A stretch of 64,000 nucleotides of DNA from Chitinophaga sp. MM2321 (GTDB taxonomy: Bacteria > Bacteroidota > Bacteroidia > Chitinophagales > Chitinophagaceae). Positions within the stretch are counted from its first letter, which is position 1. Every line of letters starts with the position of its first letter. Below, one piece after another: positions 36,227 to 45,393 of the stretch. The stretch is taken from contig NZ_OZ035533.1 in NCBI RefSeq assembly GCF_964033635.1, forward strand, positions 3,596,001 to 3,660,000, in the 5' to 3' direction. The position numbers and the translations under genes were made by a program. The notes below the pieces were generated by a model that did not search any database, was not told the DNA's origin, and saw only the letters and a list, made by a program, of their open reading frames with translations.

Positions 36227-39200
36227 TTAGAATGAACCTCGAACTCCAATTGCATAAGATCTGGAATAAGGGATTTTATTGTTTATATAATCGGGATCAA
36301 TTTGACCTTTGCTTTCTTTCCAAATTATTCCAATATTATTGGCATAAAGTGAAACTTCCAGATTTTTAACCAGACAATGTGATTGAGATAAATTTTTAAA
36401 ATTATAAGCCAACCTAATGTCCTGTAATCTGATATGGTCACCTTTTTCTACGTTAGGCTCAGCGTTTGCATAAAAAAGGTCACGGTTGCTATTGGCCGGG
36501 TACGTCATAGAGGGGACAGAAGTTGTTGCTTCATCACCAGGATTCTGCCACCTGTCTTTATAGTCAGTGTGTCCCTTCCATTGAGTGTACAGAGAATTGT
36601 ATTCTATAGTTGGCCTTCGAATGAAGTATTTAAATTTATAGGTGATATTAACTGACAATTGAAATCCTTTCCAGTTAATGTCATTTCTTATTGAACCAAA
36701 ATAGAGGGGAATAGCCGATCCGTGGTAAACGAGATTTTGAACCGAATCCGCCATGAGACTGCTATACTCTTTACTTACAGCTCCATTTAAATACCCTTGT
36801 GGATCCCCATTCTTAGGATCCAACCCTGCCCATTTATAGGAGAACATTGGATATAGTACCTTTCCTTCTAAGGGATTTAGGTTAAATCCATTCCCTAAAA
36901 AGGAATTGGCTCTTATGCTGGTATTGAAATATTTTGCAACAACCGATTTGTTCGAGCTGTACAGGGCACTGGTCCGCCATTTAAAATTAGGTGTCTGAAT
37001 AATTTTAAAAGTGAGTTGAATATCAATACCTTTACCTTTTATATCAGCGGCATTCATAGTAACCGAATTGAATCCTGATGTTGGGTCTATAGGTACTGGA
37101 CTTAAAAGATCTGTGGAGTTTTTTGTATAATATTCAACACTTCCAGTTATTAGGTCATCTTTCAACGAAAAATCTAAACCTACGTTAAAGGTACCAACCT
37201 TTTCCCAGCGCAATTCTGAATTGGGCGGGGTATAAGGAGCTGCGAAGATTAAATTAGTTATTCTATTTGGGGTGTAATATCGAATTGTCGCCAAAGAAGT
37301 CGCTGTTGGATTGATATTGCCCTGATAGCCAAAGGTGGATCGGAGCTTTAAAAAGGAGATCATTTTGGTTTTGAAAAAATCCTCATTTGAAATTATCCAA
37401 CTCAGACCACTTGACCATAAAGGGACCCCTTTTTTATTCGTCTCCACACCAAATAAATTGGATTCATCTTTCCGCGCGCTCCCGGACATTATATATTTTT
37501 CCTTGTAGGTATATGCAGCATTGACAAAATAAGATCTATAACGGTTGGTTACTTGAGAGAAATCTGCTTTATTTGGAACTACAGTAGTTCCACTTAAATT
37601 ATCAAAAACTGGATATGAATTCTTGAAATCCACATTTTGGGATGTACTGTTTTCCTCATTATATCCATAGGTACGAAAGCTATTGCCTTGGAAATTGGCT
37701 TCGCTAATTTCCATTCCTGCAATTGCTGAAATTCGATTCTTCTGATTCCATACTTTATCGTAATTCAATTGCCCGCGCAGGTTGTTGCTGACTAGATTCC
37801 TTGTATCCAAATCAAGTATTCCCCCCAATGGTATCCCATAGATTACTTCGCTACCCTTTAACTGCGAAAAGCGATTTATTAAATCACGTGCAAAAAAAGT
37901 ATTGGTATTGTAATAGGATCTGTATTGAGTTTTCTGATTTTCGAATTGATATTTAATACCGACACTTAACGAAGGTAAAAGCTGATAGGTATTTCCCAGA
38001 TTCAGTACAAAATCCTGATTTTTCGTGGATTTATCTGATTCTTGCATCTCTGTCAATGGATTGTAATTCCAATTTAATAGCCTTCCATTGCCAGCAGTAT
38101 CCAAATAAGCAGTTCTGTAATTTTTTGGTAGGTTGTATGTATTTCCATAACCCAGTTCTGCATATGGATATATATAGGTTCCTCTAGCATCACTAAGAGA
38201 TAAGGAATTGTAATCACCAATGCTGTTGTTATCAGATTTACTTTGCGTATAAGCAATACCTATAACTGTCTCCATATTTTTCAAAATCCGAAATGTAGTA
38301 TTGTTTTGTAAGGTTATGCGGTCAAAGTCATTTTCTTTCAATCTGGAGAGATTTCGATCATAGCCCCCAGAAAAGTGATATTTTATCTGGTTGTTCCCCC
38401 CCGAAATCTGTATAGAATTTTGCTGGTTTAAAGGGTTGCGGTAAATATACTTTGAATAATCTCTCCTGAGATCCTTATTCCTTAGTTCATCTATTTGTTG
38501 CGATGCTGCTTCATGTGTCAGTTTACCATTCCGCTGTTTAAATAGAATTTCATAAACAGGAGAGAATATGGGCCGGTTGTTTTTTGCTGTATCAGAAAAT
38601 TGAAAACCGTTATTGAACAATTCCTGTTCCACATCGATGAAATCTGAGGATGTCATTTGGGGAAAGTAGTTTAAATCAGGCTTTTCTGATATGGTCAAAT
38701 TAGAAGCAAAACTTAAAGTCAAAGGCTTATTATACTGCCCTTTCTTCGTGGTAATCACTATTACTCCATTTGCAGACCTTGCGCCCCAAATGGAAGCGGA
38801 AGCTGCATCTTTAAGGATGGTAATGCTTTCGACATCATTTGGGTTGATGTTATTCAAATCTCCGTTATATGGAAAATTATCAACCACAATAAGTGGTGCA
38901 GATATTCCATAAGTTAATGTGCTTACACCCCTAATTGTAATTCGGTCATCTGCTGCGCGCTTATCAAATGCCATTCCACTGACCTTGCCTTCCAGGCGGC
39001 TAAGCACATCTGTACTAATTTCCCTATTGTACTCTGTATTATCAAGAAAAATGAAGCTTCCCGTCGCCCTTTCTTTGGGTAATATTTGGTACCCCGTAGA
39101 CACTACTTCATGTCCTTCTAATTTCATTTCTTCTTGTTCAAGTTCCACTTCCAGTGTTTCGTTAAGTTCAAGCGGCAGCTTGATCCTTTTTGAGTGGAAA

Positions 39201-39790
39201 CCCACAAAGGATACTATGAGAAAACCGTTAAGTCTGCTGCCACTTAAATATTTAAACCGGCCATTTTCATCCGTAACCGTTCCTATTGTGGATCCTTCAA
39301 TCTTCACGGACGCTCCAGGTAGAGGAGCGCCGCGATAGGTGACCCTGCCAGAGATCTGGCTGGCCGAATCTTTGTTTGAATCTAAACTGAAATCTATGGG
39401 TTGGTTTTTGCTTTCTTTGGAATTAGGATGAGGCTGCACAATTAATCGCTGGCCATTTAACGTATAGCCAAAAGGTTGCCCTGCAAAAATCTTTTTGAAG
39501 ACTGATGCCGCCGCTGCATTTTTAACCTCGATGCTTACAGGCTTCGCTTTGCCAGTTAATTTCTTATCGTACAATATTCGGTAGCTGCTCTGCTGTTCTA
39601 TGGCATCAAATATTTTTTCTACCGGCGCATTCCGGAAAGAAAGGGTTAACCCTTTAGTCTGTTGTTCTGTAATGTTGCCCTGTGCAGATAGTCCCCCCTG
39701 CAATAGCATAAATACCAAGAAATTGATCACTATTGGGAGGGCAATGCGATGCCGAGTCCCTCGATTAAGGGAACCTTTGTGTTTCATCAT
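36227..39790 (-). CDS. SusC/RagA-family TonB-dependent transporter with STN domain (cassette A)
   Basis: This 1187-aa outer-membrane protein has, in order, a signal peptide, an STN (secretin/TonB short N-terminal) domain at about 45-115 (LTLSFRNAPVEKIFDAIEQQSSY), a CarboxypepD_reg-like domain at about 145-225 and a plug (to GARSANGVIVITTKKG near 350). A 22-strand-type barrel ends in SYAIGVRGSF. The STN domain allows signalling to the FecR anti-sigma encoded upstream, so it acts as sensor and importer. The ligand is unknown. The paralog in cassette B is at 48230-51586. Confidence 0.92.
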   Translation of the reverse strand: MMKHKGSLNRGTRHRIALPIVINFLVFMLLQGGLSAQGNITEQQTKGLTLSFRNAPVEKIFDAIEQQSSYRILYDKKLTGKAKPVSIEVKNAAAASVFKKIFAGQPFGYTLNGQRLIVQPHPNSKESKNQPIDFSLDSNKDSASQISGRVTYRGAPLPGASVKIEGSTIGTVTDENGRFKYLSGSRLNGFLIVSFVGFHSKRIKLPLELNETLEVELEQEEMKLEGHEVVSTGYQILPKERATGSFIFLDNTEYNREISTDVLSRLEGKVSGMAFDKRAADDRITIRGVSTLTYGISAPLIVVDNFPYNGDLNNINPNDVESITILKDAASASIWGARSANGVIVITTKKGQYNKPLTLSFASNLTISEKPDLNYFPQMTSSDFIDVEQELFNNGFQFSDTAKNNRPIFSPVYEILFKQRNGKLTHEAASQQIDELRNKDLRRDYSKYIYRNPLNQQNSIQISGGNNQIKYHFSGGYDRNLSRLKENDFDRITLQNNTTFRILKNMETVIGIAYTQSKSDNNSIGDYNSLSLSDARGTYIYPYAELGYGNTYNLPKNYRTAYLDTAGNGRLLNWNYNPLTEMQESDKSTKNQDFVLNLGNTYQLLPSLSVGIKYQFENQKTQYRSYYNTNTFFARDLINRFSQLKGSEVIYGIPLGGILDLDTRNLVSNNLRGQLNYDKVWNQKNRISAIAGMEISEANFQGNSFRTYGYNEENSTSQNVDFKNSYPVFDNLSGTTVVPNKADFSQVTNRYRSYFVNAAYTYKEKYIMSGSARKDESNLFGVETNKKGVPLWSSGLSWIISNEDFFKTKMISFLKLRSTFGYQGNINPTATSLATIRYYTPNRITNLIFAAPYTPPNSELRWEKVGTFNVGLDFSLKDDLITGSVEYYTKNSTDLLSPVPIDPTSGFNSVTMNAADIKGKGIDIQLTFKIIQTPNFKWRTSALYSSNKSVVAKYFNTSIRANSFLGNGFNLNPLEGKVLYPMFSYKWAGLDPKNGDPQGYLNGAVSKEYSSLMADSVQNLVYHGSAIPLYFGSIRNDINWKGFQLSVNITYKFKYFIRRPTIEYNSLYTQWKGHTDYKDRWQNPGDEATTSVPSMTYPANSNRDLFYANAEPNVEKGDHIRLQDIRLAYNFKNLSQSHCLVKNLEVSLYANNIGIIWKESKGQIDPDYINNKIPYSRSYAIGVRGSF

Positions 39791-39838
39791 AATGCGAATG
39801 CTTGTCAGTTGATCAGGACTTTTCGCCCTGTAAATGAT

Positions 39839-41056
39839 TTAATGGTTGGTATCTGATTGTCCTGTTGAAATGTATACCGTTTTGTTTTCTATCTTAAAGC
39901 TGGCAACACCCGTGCTTTGAATCATTTCTAGAACCTCTGATAAGGGAACATCCCTGCTGATTTCCCCCACAAACTCATTGCGCTGATCATAGTCGGCGGC
40001 GAATCTGATCTGTATGTCATACCAGCGTGCCAACTGTTCGCTCAACGCTTTCATATCCATTCCCCGGAAACGGAAGTTTCCATTTTTCCATGCCATCACA
40101 GAAAGAGTGTCCGCAGGCAAAATCTTTATGTCCAGTCCATTGGATACCGCCGTCTTTCCCGGTTGCAGTGTCAATGTTTTTTCTTTTTCTTTCAGCCGCA
40201 CCGCACCACTCAACAGCGTCGTCTGAATATGATCCTCCTGGTATGCCTGAATGTTGAATGCGGTACCCAACACCAATACCTCCATTCCCTGTACGCTGAC
40301 CATAAAAGGATGGTTCATATCCCTTGCCACCTCCAGGTAAACTTCTCCGGTAATCTCCACCATTCTCTTTCCACCTGTAAATTGTGCTGGGAAACGAATA
40401 CTGGATGCTGCATTCAGCCAAACATTGGTACCATCAGACAATTGCAGGTGGTATTCCCCCCCATTGGGCGTAATCATCGTATGGTACTGATCCTCTTGAA
40501 CAGTCCCTTTATTTGTAATGTAACTGAGCATCCCTTGCTTGCTCACATGCACTACAGCGCCCTGTGTGAAACTGGTATCTTTGTTCATCGTCAGATCAAC
40601 TTCTTGTCCGTTCCCCAACAGCAATACCGCCTTTTTACTTCCGGGTGCAACATCCTTATCGAGTAGACCGCTCTGCTGTTTGCTTTTTTCAGCGGAGCCA
40701 TATTTTTGCAGCAGATAAGGTAGCGATGCCCCTATTGCCAATAGCAAGACAGCTGCCACCTGTAATATCCTCCTGACACGTTTTCTCTTCCGGATGTTTT
40801 GCCTGTCTGTTTCCTTGTTTGCAGTACTTTCGTATATCCTTGCGAGGACATCGTGTCTGACCTTGCTGCGATCTTCGCGTATATACCCCTCTATTGCTTC
40901 AGGGCCTGACAACTCCAGGAACAATTTCTTGTTTTTTTCAGATGCATTAAGCCACTCCTGCAACCTCTTTTCCTGATCCTCCGTAATGGTACCCCTGATA
41001 TGAAGGACAATCAGATTTGCTATTTCGCTTTGCCAAAATCCCCGATGTTCATTCAT
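39839..41056 (-). CDS. FecR-family anti-sigma factor (cassette A)
   Basis: This 405-aa protein has a cytoplasmic N-terminal sigma-binding part (about 1-90), one transmembrane helix at about 97-116 and a periplasmic FecR domain. A DUF4974 C-terminal domain follows (FRFRGMDMKALSEQLARWYDIQIRF). This is the classic Bacteroidota FecR. It holds the ECF sigma factor encoded just upstream until the SusC STN domain signals ligand binding. It lies between the sigma gene and susC in the same direction. Confidence 0.93.
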   Translation of the reverse strand: MNEHRGFWQSEIANLIVLHIRGTITEDQEKRLQEWLNASEKNKKLFLELSGPEAIEGYIREDRSKVRHDVLARIYESTANKETDRQNIRKRKRVRRILQVAAVLLLAIGASLPYLLQKYGSAEKSKQQSGLLDKDVAPGSKKAVLLLGNGQEVDLTMNKDTSFTQGAVVHVSKQGMLSYITNKGTVQEDQYHTMITPNGGEYHLQLSDGTNVWLNAASSIRFPAQFTGGKRMVEITGEVYLEVARDMNHPFMVSVQGMEVLVLGTAFNIQAYQEDHIQTTLLSGAVRLKEKEKTLTLQPGKTAVSNGLDIKILPADTLSVMAWKNGNFRFRGMDMKALSEQLARWYDIQIRFAADYDQRNEFVGEISRDVPLSEVLEMIQSTGVASFKIENKTVYISTGQSDTNH

Positions 41057-41173
41057 TGGATTGCGTTGTTTAGATAAGACTTTAAAAAGGATAAAACCCG
41101 TAAATAATATAGTCCACTAATAAATAAGTGACAGGTTATTTCAATATTTAATATTTTGAAGGGAATTTAATAT

Positions 41174-41716
41174 CTATCTCGAAGCTTCATGAATGACCAT
41201 GAACAGAAGACCGAATGTGCCTTTTCCTAAAATTGTGCGGAGCATGACCAACCCTTTTGCTTTGTGCTTTTCAACTGTACTTAGGCTCACCCCAAGGTTT
41301 TCGGCGATTGCTTTACTTTGCATGCGGTCCATATAGGCCATTTTAATAACCCTCCTGAATGTTTCTGGCAAGTCCTCAATAGCCAATTCCATTTGACGAA
41401 ACACCTCTGTCCTGATCAGTTCCAGGTCTGCATCGGGATAGTTCAATAATGTATATTCTATGCTGTTATGCGTCTGTAGCTTACGCTGTTTGTCTTTAAG
41501 ATAATCCAAACAGGCATTCCGAATAATGGTATTCAAATAAGCATAGATATTGATAATCTTTGCCTGGTCCCTGCGCTCCCAAAGTTTGGCAAATGTATCC
41601 TCCACCAGATCCTCAGCACTCTGTCGGATTCCGATTATTTTTTCTGCGTATAGGCACAACGCAGTGAAATAAGTATGATAAACCTGCTCAAATTCAGCTT
41701 TACTCATATGGACCAT
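41174..41716 (-). CDS. ECF RNA polymerase sigma factor (cassette A)
   Basis: This 180-aa sigma-70 family protein has region 2 at about 25-85 (AEDLVEDTFAKLWERRDQAK) and region 4 near 120-165 (LPETFRRVIKMAYMDRMQSKAIAENLGVSLSTVEKHK). Four residues into the frame a second ATG is an alternative start. It heads the operon sigma-FecR-SusC-SusD-TlpA and should direct transcription of it on a signal from SusC. Its -35/-10 target was not identified. Confidence 0.92.
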   Translation of the reverse strand: MVHMSKAEFEQVYHTYFTALCLYAEKIIGIRQSAEDLVEDTFAKLWERRDQAKIINIYAYLNTIIRNACLDYLKDKQRKLQTHNSIEYTLLNYPDADLELIRTEVFRQMELAIEDLPETFRRVIKMAYMDRMQSKAIAENLGVSLSTVEKHKAKGLVMLRTILGKGTFGLLFMVIHEASR

Positions 41717-43095
41717 TTAGACGGTATGTAGATGGGATAGTAGCAGAATTTCGCCCATAGGCGTTGGGGTTAGCCCAAATAAAATAACATTAAAGGTAAA
41801 CTATTTTTTAATACAAGAGGTTCCAAAATCCACAACTATCCGGAAAATACACATTGGGTAAATCACCTTTCCAACCTCATAATTTGGGGTTCAAATGGTC
41901 AGTTATGAATGTATGGATATCCAGTTACCTTAACCCTGTATTTGCAAATTTCAACTCCTTACTATTAAATATATATTCATTTAATTTAGGCGTCAAGGGC
42001 TTGGCAGATATTCCAGTAATCCATGGTGATCATGCTGAAAAAATATGTTGAGCTGAATAGACATCCAGCTCCATATCAAACCATTAATAATTGAAAGGGC
42101 CAGATAGAAATAAGACCCTGTTTATTTCTCGGTTTTAGTTCCAACTAATCATGCGCAAAATGCATTCATAATTGGTTTACATTATAAAATGGGAACCGAA
42201 TAGAAACCCAGTTCCATTGCGTATATAATACAACGATAGATTAGACCGGATAGAAATCGGGTCTCGGGTAATTAATGAAAAAAAAGATTATTTATAGACC
42301 AATTTGATGTGTAATACCACTACAGGCTAAATTATGGCCGGACAACCACAGGGCTGCCAAAGGCAAAATGTTCTGGTGCATATTTTAGGGTATTAATGAT
42401 GTATACAAAGAATAAAAGGTTGGTTAAGGTCAATATGTTTAACCAAGCCTTACGGCGAATACGCTTCCTGTAAATTAATCACAGGTAAAATGGTTGGTTT
42501 CATGAATTCAATTGAGTGAATACGTGCTTATTGATTTTGAATTGAACCATGCAGGGACATGGGGCATGACCGCACAAATGTATAACACCTGAATGACTCC
42601 TAACGGAATTTGAGCTGACTAATTTCAATTGCTAAATGGTTATATCAGTAAGGTTTTACAACAACAACAGGAAAGGTTTTACATTCTTTTAAACAATTAC
42701 TTTTATTGTTAGTAAACATTAAATATTTGCCGTTTCTAAAAATCATCATGCATGTTCATTCACCACCTTATACCCTGATTATACCTACATAAAAAAATTG
42801 ATGGATAGAAAATAATTTATTCTTTTTATCTATTGTCTGCTCTGCAAACAACTTCCTGTTTAAGTAAGATCATCACATCCCAAATTAATCCAAATCACAT
42901 CAGTACATGCTTTTCACATGAATACCTCACCGTTACTTCAATTTCCTGAATCGATACTTAATTCATGATTTTACAACTGCGATTATTATTCAGCTGGAGT
43001 TTAGTAAATTCCTATTTATTTGAAATAGTGTTTTCTTGCCAATAATTAACTGTTTAGTATTAACTCAAATTAACTCACCCTCAGAAAACCTTCAA
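41717..43095. other. 1.38-kb AT-rich intergenic region with hairpin cluster
   Basis: No convincing coding frame; a 65-codon plus-strand frame at 41854-42051 lacks protein-like character. Between 42050 and 42264 four small hairpins share an ATAGAAAT-like loop. The rest is low-complexity AT-rich sequence. This region separates cassettes A and B and must contain promoters for the sigma gene (minus) and the HTH gene (plus). Confidence 0.6.
42050..42264. repeat. cluster of four stem-loops with shared ATAGAAA-type loop
   Basis: Hairpins lie at 42050-42071 (GAGCTG/CAGCTC), 42096-42119 (AGGG/CCCT), 42192-42215 (GGAAC/GTTCC) and 42243-42264 (AGACC/GGTCT). The stems differ in sequence. The loops agree as AATAGACAT, GATAGAAAT, AATAGAAAC and GATAGAAAT. 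Different stems with a constant loop suggest that structure is conserved. Confidence 0.45.
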
Positions 43096-43443
43096 ATGAA
43101 CATTTCCAGAACCCAAATAGCGGCATTATGCCGGGTTAAAACCGATCTCGAATGTAACCCGGGACATGGCATTACCATAGAACAATTGATGAGGACCTCA
43201 GGACTAAGTGAAACGTCGCTCCGGCTTGGCTTCAAATTTTGCTTCCAGATTACCATATATGAATATCATCGGAACATCAGCATGGAGTACGCCAAAGCTT
43301 TATTGGAGGATGGCATGATGGTCAAGCTGGTGGCGCGCAAATTAGGCTACCGGAATGCAACGAATTTCACCAGGGCATTTCAATACGTATTTAGTAAGCC
43401 ACCGGGTTTGATTTCGCTGAAGAAGAAACGCAGTGAAAAATAA
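43096..43443 (+). CDS. AraC-type HTH-domain protein (DNA-binding domain only)
   Basis: This ~115-aa protein consists almost entirely of an AraC-family double helix-turn-helix: GITIEQLMRTSGLSETSLRLGFKF, then MVKLVARKLGYRNATNFTRAFQYVFSKPP. No effector domain is present. The frame can be extended upstream to a TTG at 43036, but the ATG at 43096 gives the family start. It lies 420 bases upstream of the cassette B MauE-type gene on the same strand and is a good candidate regulator of that transcript. Confidence 0.8.
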   Translation: MNISRTQIAALCRVKTDLECNPGHGITIEQLMRTSGLSETSLRLGFKFCFQITIYEYHRNISMEYAKALLEDGMMVKLVARKLGYRNATNFTRAFQYVFSKPPGLISLKKKRSEK

Positions 43444-43862
43444 CAGATTTGATCGCACTTTTCCTTTGGTTAGTATTTTTTAAAGTTTTAATTTAGTAGA
43501 AGGATCAGATGAAAACGCCCTTGTGACCAACGACCTGTATTAGGATTTAAGAAAACACTCAAAATAACTTTAGCCCAGGTGTATAACCTATAGCCCAAAG
43601 ACACAGTTTACCCTCAGACCGGAATTTTCAAAATTTCTAGCACTGTAATTCAAGCTACGCAATCAATGATTGCTTATGGAAGCTACATGCAACAATTGAT
43701 CATTACTTTCTAAGTAACCTTTTGGAGAAAAGCTGTGTCTCATGTTTTTTGCTTTTTTTATAATAGGCGGCGGCAGGCATCCTGTAATTTGAGCAGGCCA
43801 GCCACTTTCAGGGTGCTGCTATGCCTGCTATAAGTTCTATTATCTAACAGAAATTTGATGCT
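43444..43862. other. leader region before cassette B MauE gene
   Basis: This 419-bp region has no gene. Just before the start codon GCAGGCAT (43773-43780) can pair with ATGCCTGC (43821-43828), with CCTG/CAGG pairs inside. A structured 5' leader of about 100 bases is therefore possible. Confidence 0.4.
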
Positions 43863-44315
43863 ATGTTTACGATAAATCGTCGCCGTATTATTGAGTTCAT
43901 TATCTATGCCTTTTTCTTTCTGTTTATTTATACTAGTGCTACAAAATTATTAGATTTTGATCTGTTTCTCCGTGACCTTAATAGATCACCTGAATTGGCA
44001 CCGTTTAAAGGAATACTTTCCGTGATCATACCGGGAGCAGAGTTAATAATTGCTGGATTAATTTTATTTAAAAATACGCGCCAGATAGGGTTTATTGGAG
44101 CAATTGCAATTATGGCGCTATTTACCATTTATGTTGCTTATGTATTGACTTTACCGGATATTGATCGACCCTGCTCTTGCGGCGGCATTATCCGGTCCCT
44201 AACCTGGCAACAGCACATCATATTTAATCTCGTATTTCTCTTACTTGCCATAGTCGGCTATTTATTAAACAGAAAGCCAAGTGATACAACTAACTGGATG
44301 CCAATAAATACTTAG
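43863..44315 (+). CDS. MauE/DoxX-type redox-associated membrane protein (cassette B)
   Basis: This 150-aa protein has four transmembrane helices and C-x-C-G-G with Cys104 and Cys106 (RPCSCGGIIRSLTWQQHIIFN). The motif, helix spacing and QHI-FN tail match the cassette A protein at 32597-33085. A thiol/disulfide role at the inner membrane is inferred from the MauE family and the paired cysteines. It is followed by three genes for secreted 86-aa peptides with two cysteines each, making it a probable disulfide-forming or maturation partner. Confidence 0.8.
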   Translation: MFTINRRRIIEFIIYAFFFLFIYTSATKLLDFDLFLRDLNRSPELAPFKGILSVIIPGAELIIAGLILFKNTRQIGFIGAIAIMALFTIYVAYVLTLPDIDRPCSCGGIIRSLTWQQHIIFNLVFLLLAIVGYLLNRKPSDTTNWMPINT

Positions 44316-44420
44316 AAATATAACTCTTTTATGCGCATCAAAGCGTCATGTTGCAACATGGCAAAGGGATATGCTGAAACCCTGTTAAAAAAGTAAGCGT
44401 TACCAAAAAAAATCCAAATT

Positions 44421-44681
44421 ATGAAACTTTCAAAGATTTTCTTTACCGGAGTTCTCGCATTCGTTGCAATTGCTGCTGCAAATGCTTCCAATTCTCGTGT
44501 GCCAACAGTACGTTATTTTTATGAAAACGAAAACAACACTGGAACTGTACTTCAGGATACATTTGACAACGCATGTATCACTGGTGGTTCCACCTGTATT
44601 GTTAGTACCTCAGTTGGTGACAGGTTACTGTATGCTACCAAAGTAAATGCTACTACCGCTGCTGATCCCCTGAAGCATTAA
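44421..44681 (+). CDS. secreted CX6C peptide 1 (86 aa, cassette B)
   Basis: The peptide has a signal peptide MKLSKIFFTGVLAFVAIAAANA and a mature part VRYFYENENNTGTVLQ. It carries Cys52 and Cys59 in CITGGSTC, then GDRLLYATKV, and ends DPLKH. The two cysteines are spaced CX6C, as in the cassette A peptide. It resembles DUF6520 small exported proteins. Peptides 2 and 3 have the same length and pattern. A perfect 15-bp hairpin follows its stop codon. Confidence 0.75.
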   Translation: MKLSKIFFTGVLAFVAIAAANASNSRVPTVRYFYENENNTGTVLQDTFDNACITGGSTCIVSTSVGDRLLYATKVNATTAADPLKH

Positions 44682-44684
44682 TAA

Positions 44685-44719
44685 ATTTAGGTACCGATGG
44701 ATGACATCGGTACCTAAAT
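44685..44719 (+). promoter_or_regulatory. perfect intercistronic hairpin between peptide genes 1 and 2
   Basis: The stem at 44685-44699 pairs perfectly over 15 bases with 44705-44719, with a 5-base loop GATGA. It lies 3 bases after the stop of peptide 1 and lacks a T run downstream. It may stabilise the 3' end of the MauE-peptide 1 mRNA or attenuate readthrough into peptides 2 and 3. Confidence 0.65.
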
Positions 44720-44770
44720 ATGTTCGAAATTCCTTTCTACAACCCGTTTCACAATATTAAATGTAATTAC

Positions 44771-45031
44771 ATGAAAAAGGTTCGAATTACTTTAACAATT
44801 ATAATAGGATTCATTTCCGTTACATTGGCGATTGCTTCTAATAAACATACTCTTATAACCCTCTATTATTATGCAAATAGTGATAATACTGGGGAAGTAT
44901 TCCCAATACTCGTTGATTCACCCTGTATAATTGGTGGCATAGGCTGTATAATTCCAACAGAAATTGGAGAAAGGCAACTTTACGTAGCTAAAATATCCAA
45001 ATATATCGCCGATGGTCCGCTTCGACATTAA
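44771..45031 (+). CDS. secreted CX6C peptide 2 (86 aa, cassette B)
   Basis: This peptide starts at MKKVRITLTIIIGFISVTLAIA (signal peptide). Cys52 and Cys59 lie in CIIGGIGC, followed by the block IPTEIGERQLYVAKI and the ending GPLRH. The frame is open upstream to 44720, but the ATG at 44771 gives the exact 86-residue length shared with peptides 1 and 3. It is closest to peptide 3. Exported, probably with one disulfide. Confidence 0.7.
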   Translation: MKKVRITLTIIIGFISVTLAIASNKHTLITLYYYANSDNTGEVFPILVDSPCIIGGIGCIIPTEIGERQLYVAKISKYIADGPLRH

Positions 45032-45130
45032 GATCCTTAGGTGCAAATCAATTACAACCAATACTTAAATACCACTTGTTTTATAAATTGCTTGGCAAGA
45101 CAATTATGTACATTATTTAAATCAAAGATC

Positions 45131-45391
45131 ATGAAAAAGATTCGCGTCATTTTAATAATGTTAATAGCCTTTGGTGCCATTACTTTGGCTATTGCTTCCA
45201 ACAAATATCCAAAAGTGACCCGGTATTACTATGAAAATGAAAACAATACTGGGCTTGTCTTTTCAGTTAAAATTGAATCACCATGCATTACAGGCGGCAC
45301 GGGTTGCTTCATCCCAACGGAAATCGGGGACAGACAGCTTTATGCCACTAAGATTCACAATTATTGGGCAATTGATCCAATGCGCCATTAA
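45131..45391 (+). CDS. secreted CX6C peptide 3 (86 aa, cassette B)
   Basis: The start at 45131 gives MKKIRVILIMLIAFGAITLAIA (signal peptide) and 86 residues. The mature part RYYYENENNTG is nearly that of peptide 1. CITGGTGC holds Cys52 and Cys59, then IPTEIGDRQLYATKI, and the end is DPMRH. Its stop codon is only 2 bases from the stop of the converging TlpA-like gene, with no terminator between. The frame is open upstream to 45041, but that part lacks signal-peptide character. Confidence 0.75.
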   Translation: MKKIRVILIMLIAFGAITLAIASNKYPKVTRYYYENENNTGLVFSVKIESPCITGGTGCFIPTEIGDRQLYATKIHNYWAIDPMRH

Positions 45392-45393
45392 AT

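Noticed and set aside
40017..40666. Several overlapping frames on both strands
   Set aside because: All lie inside the FecR gene of cassette A in other phases.
41854..42051. 65-codon plus-strand frame in the gap before cassette B
   Set aside because: No ribosome-binding site or conserved-looking pattern; composition matches AT-rich noncoding DNA.
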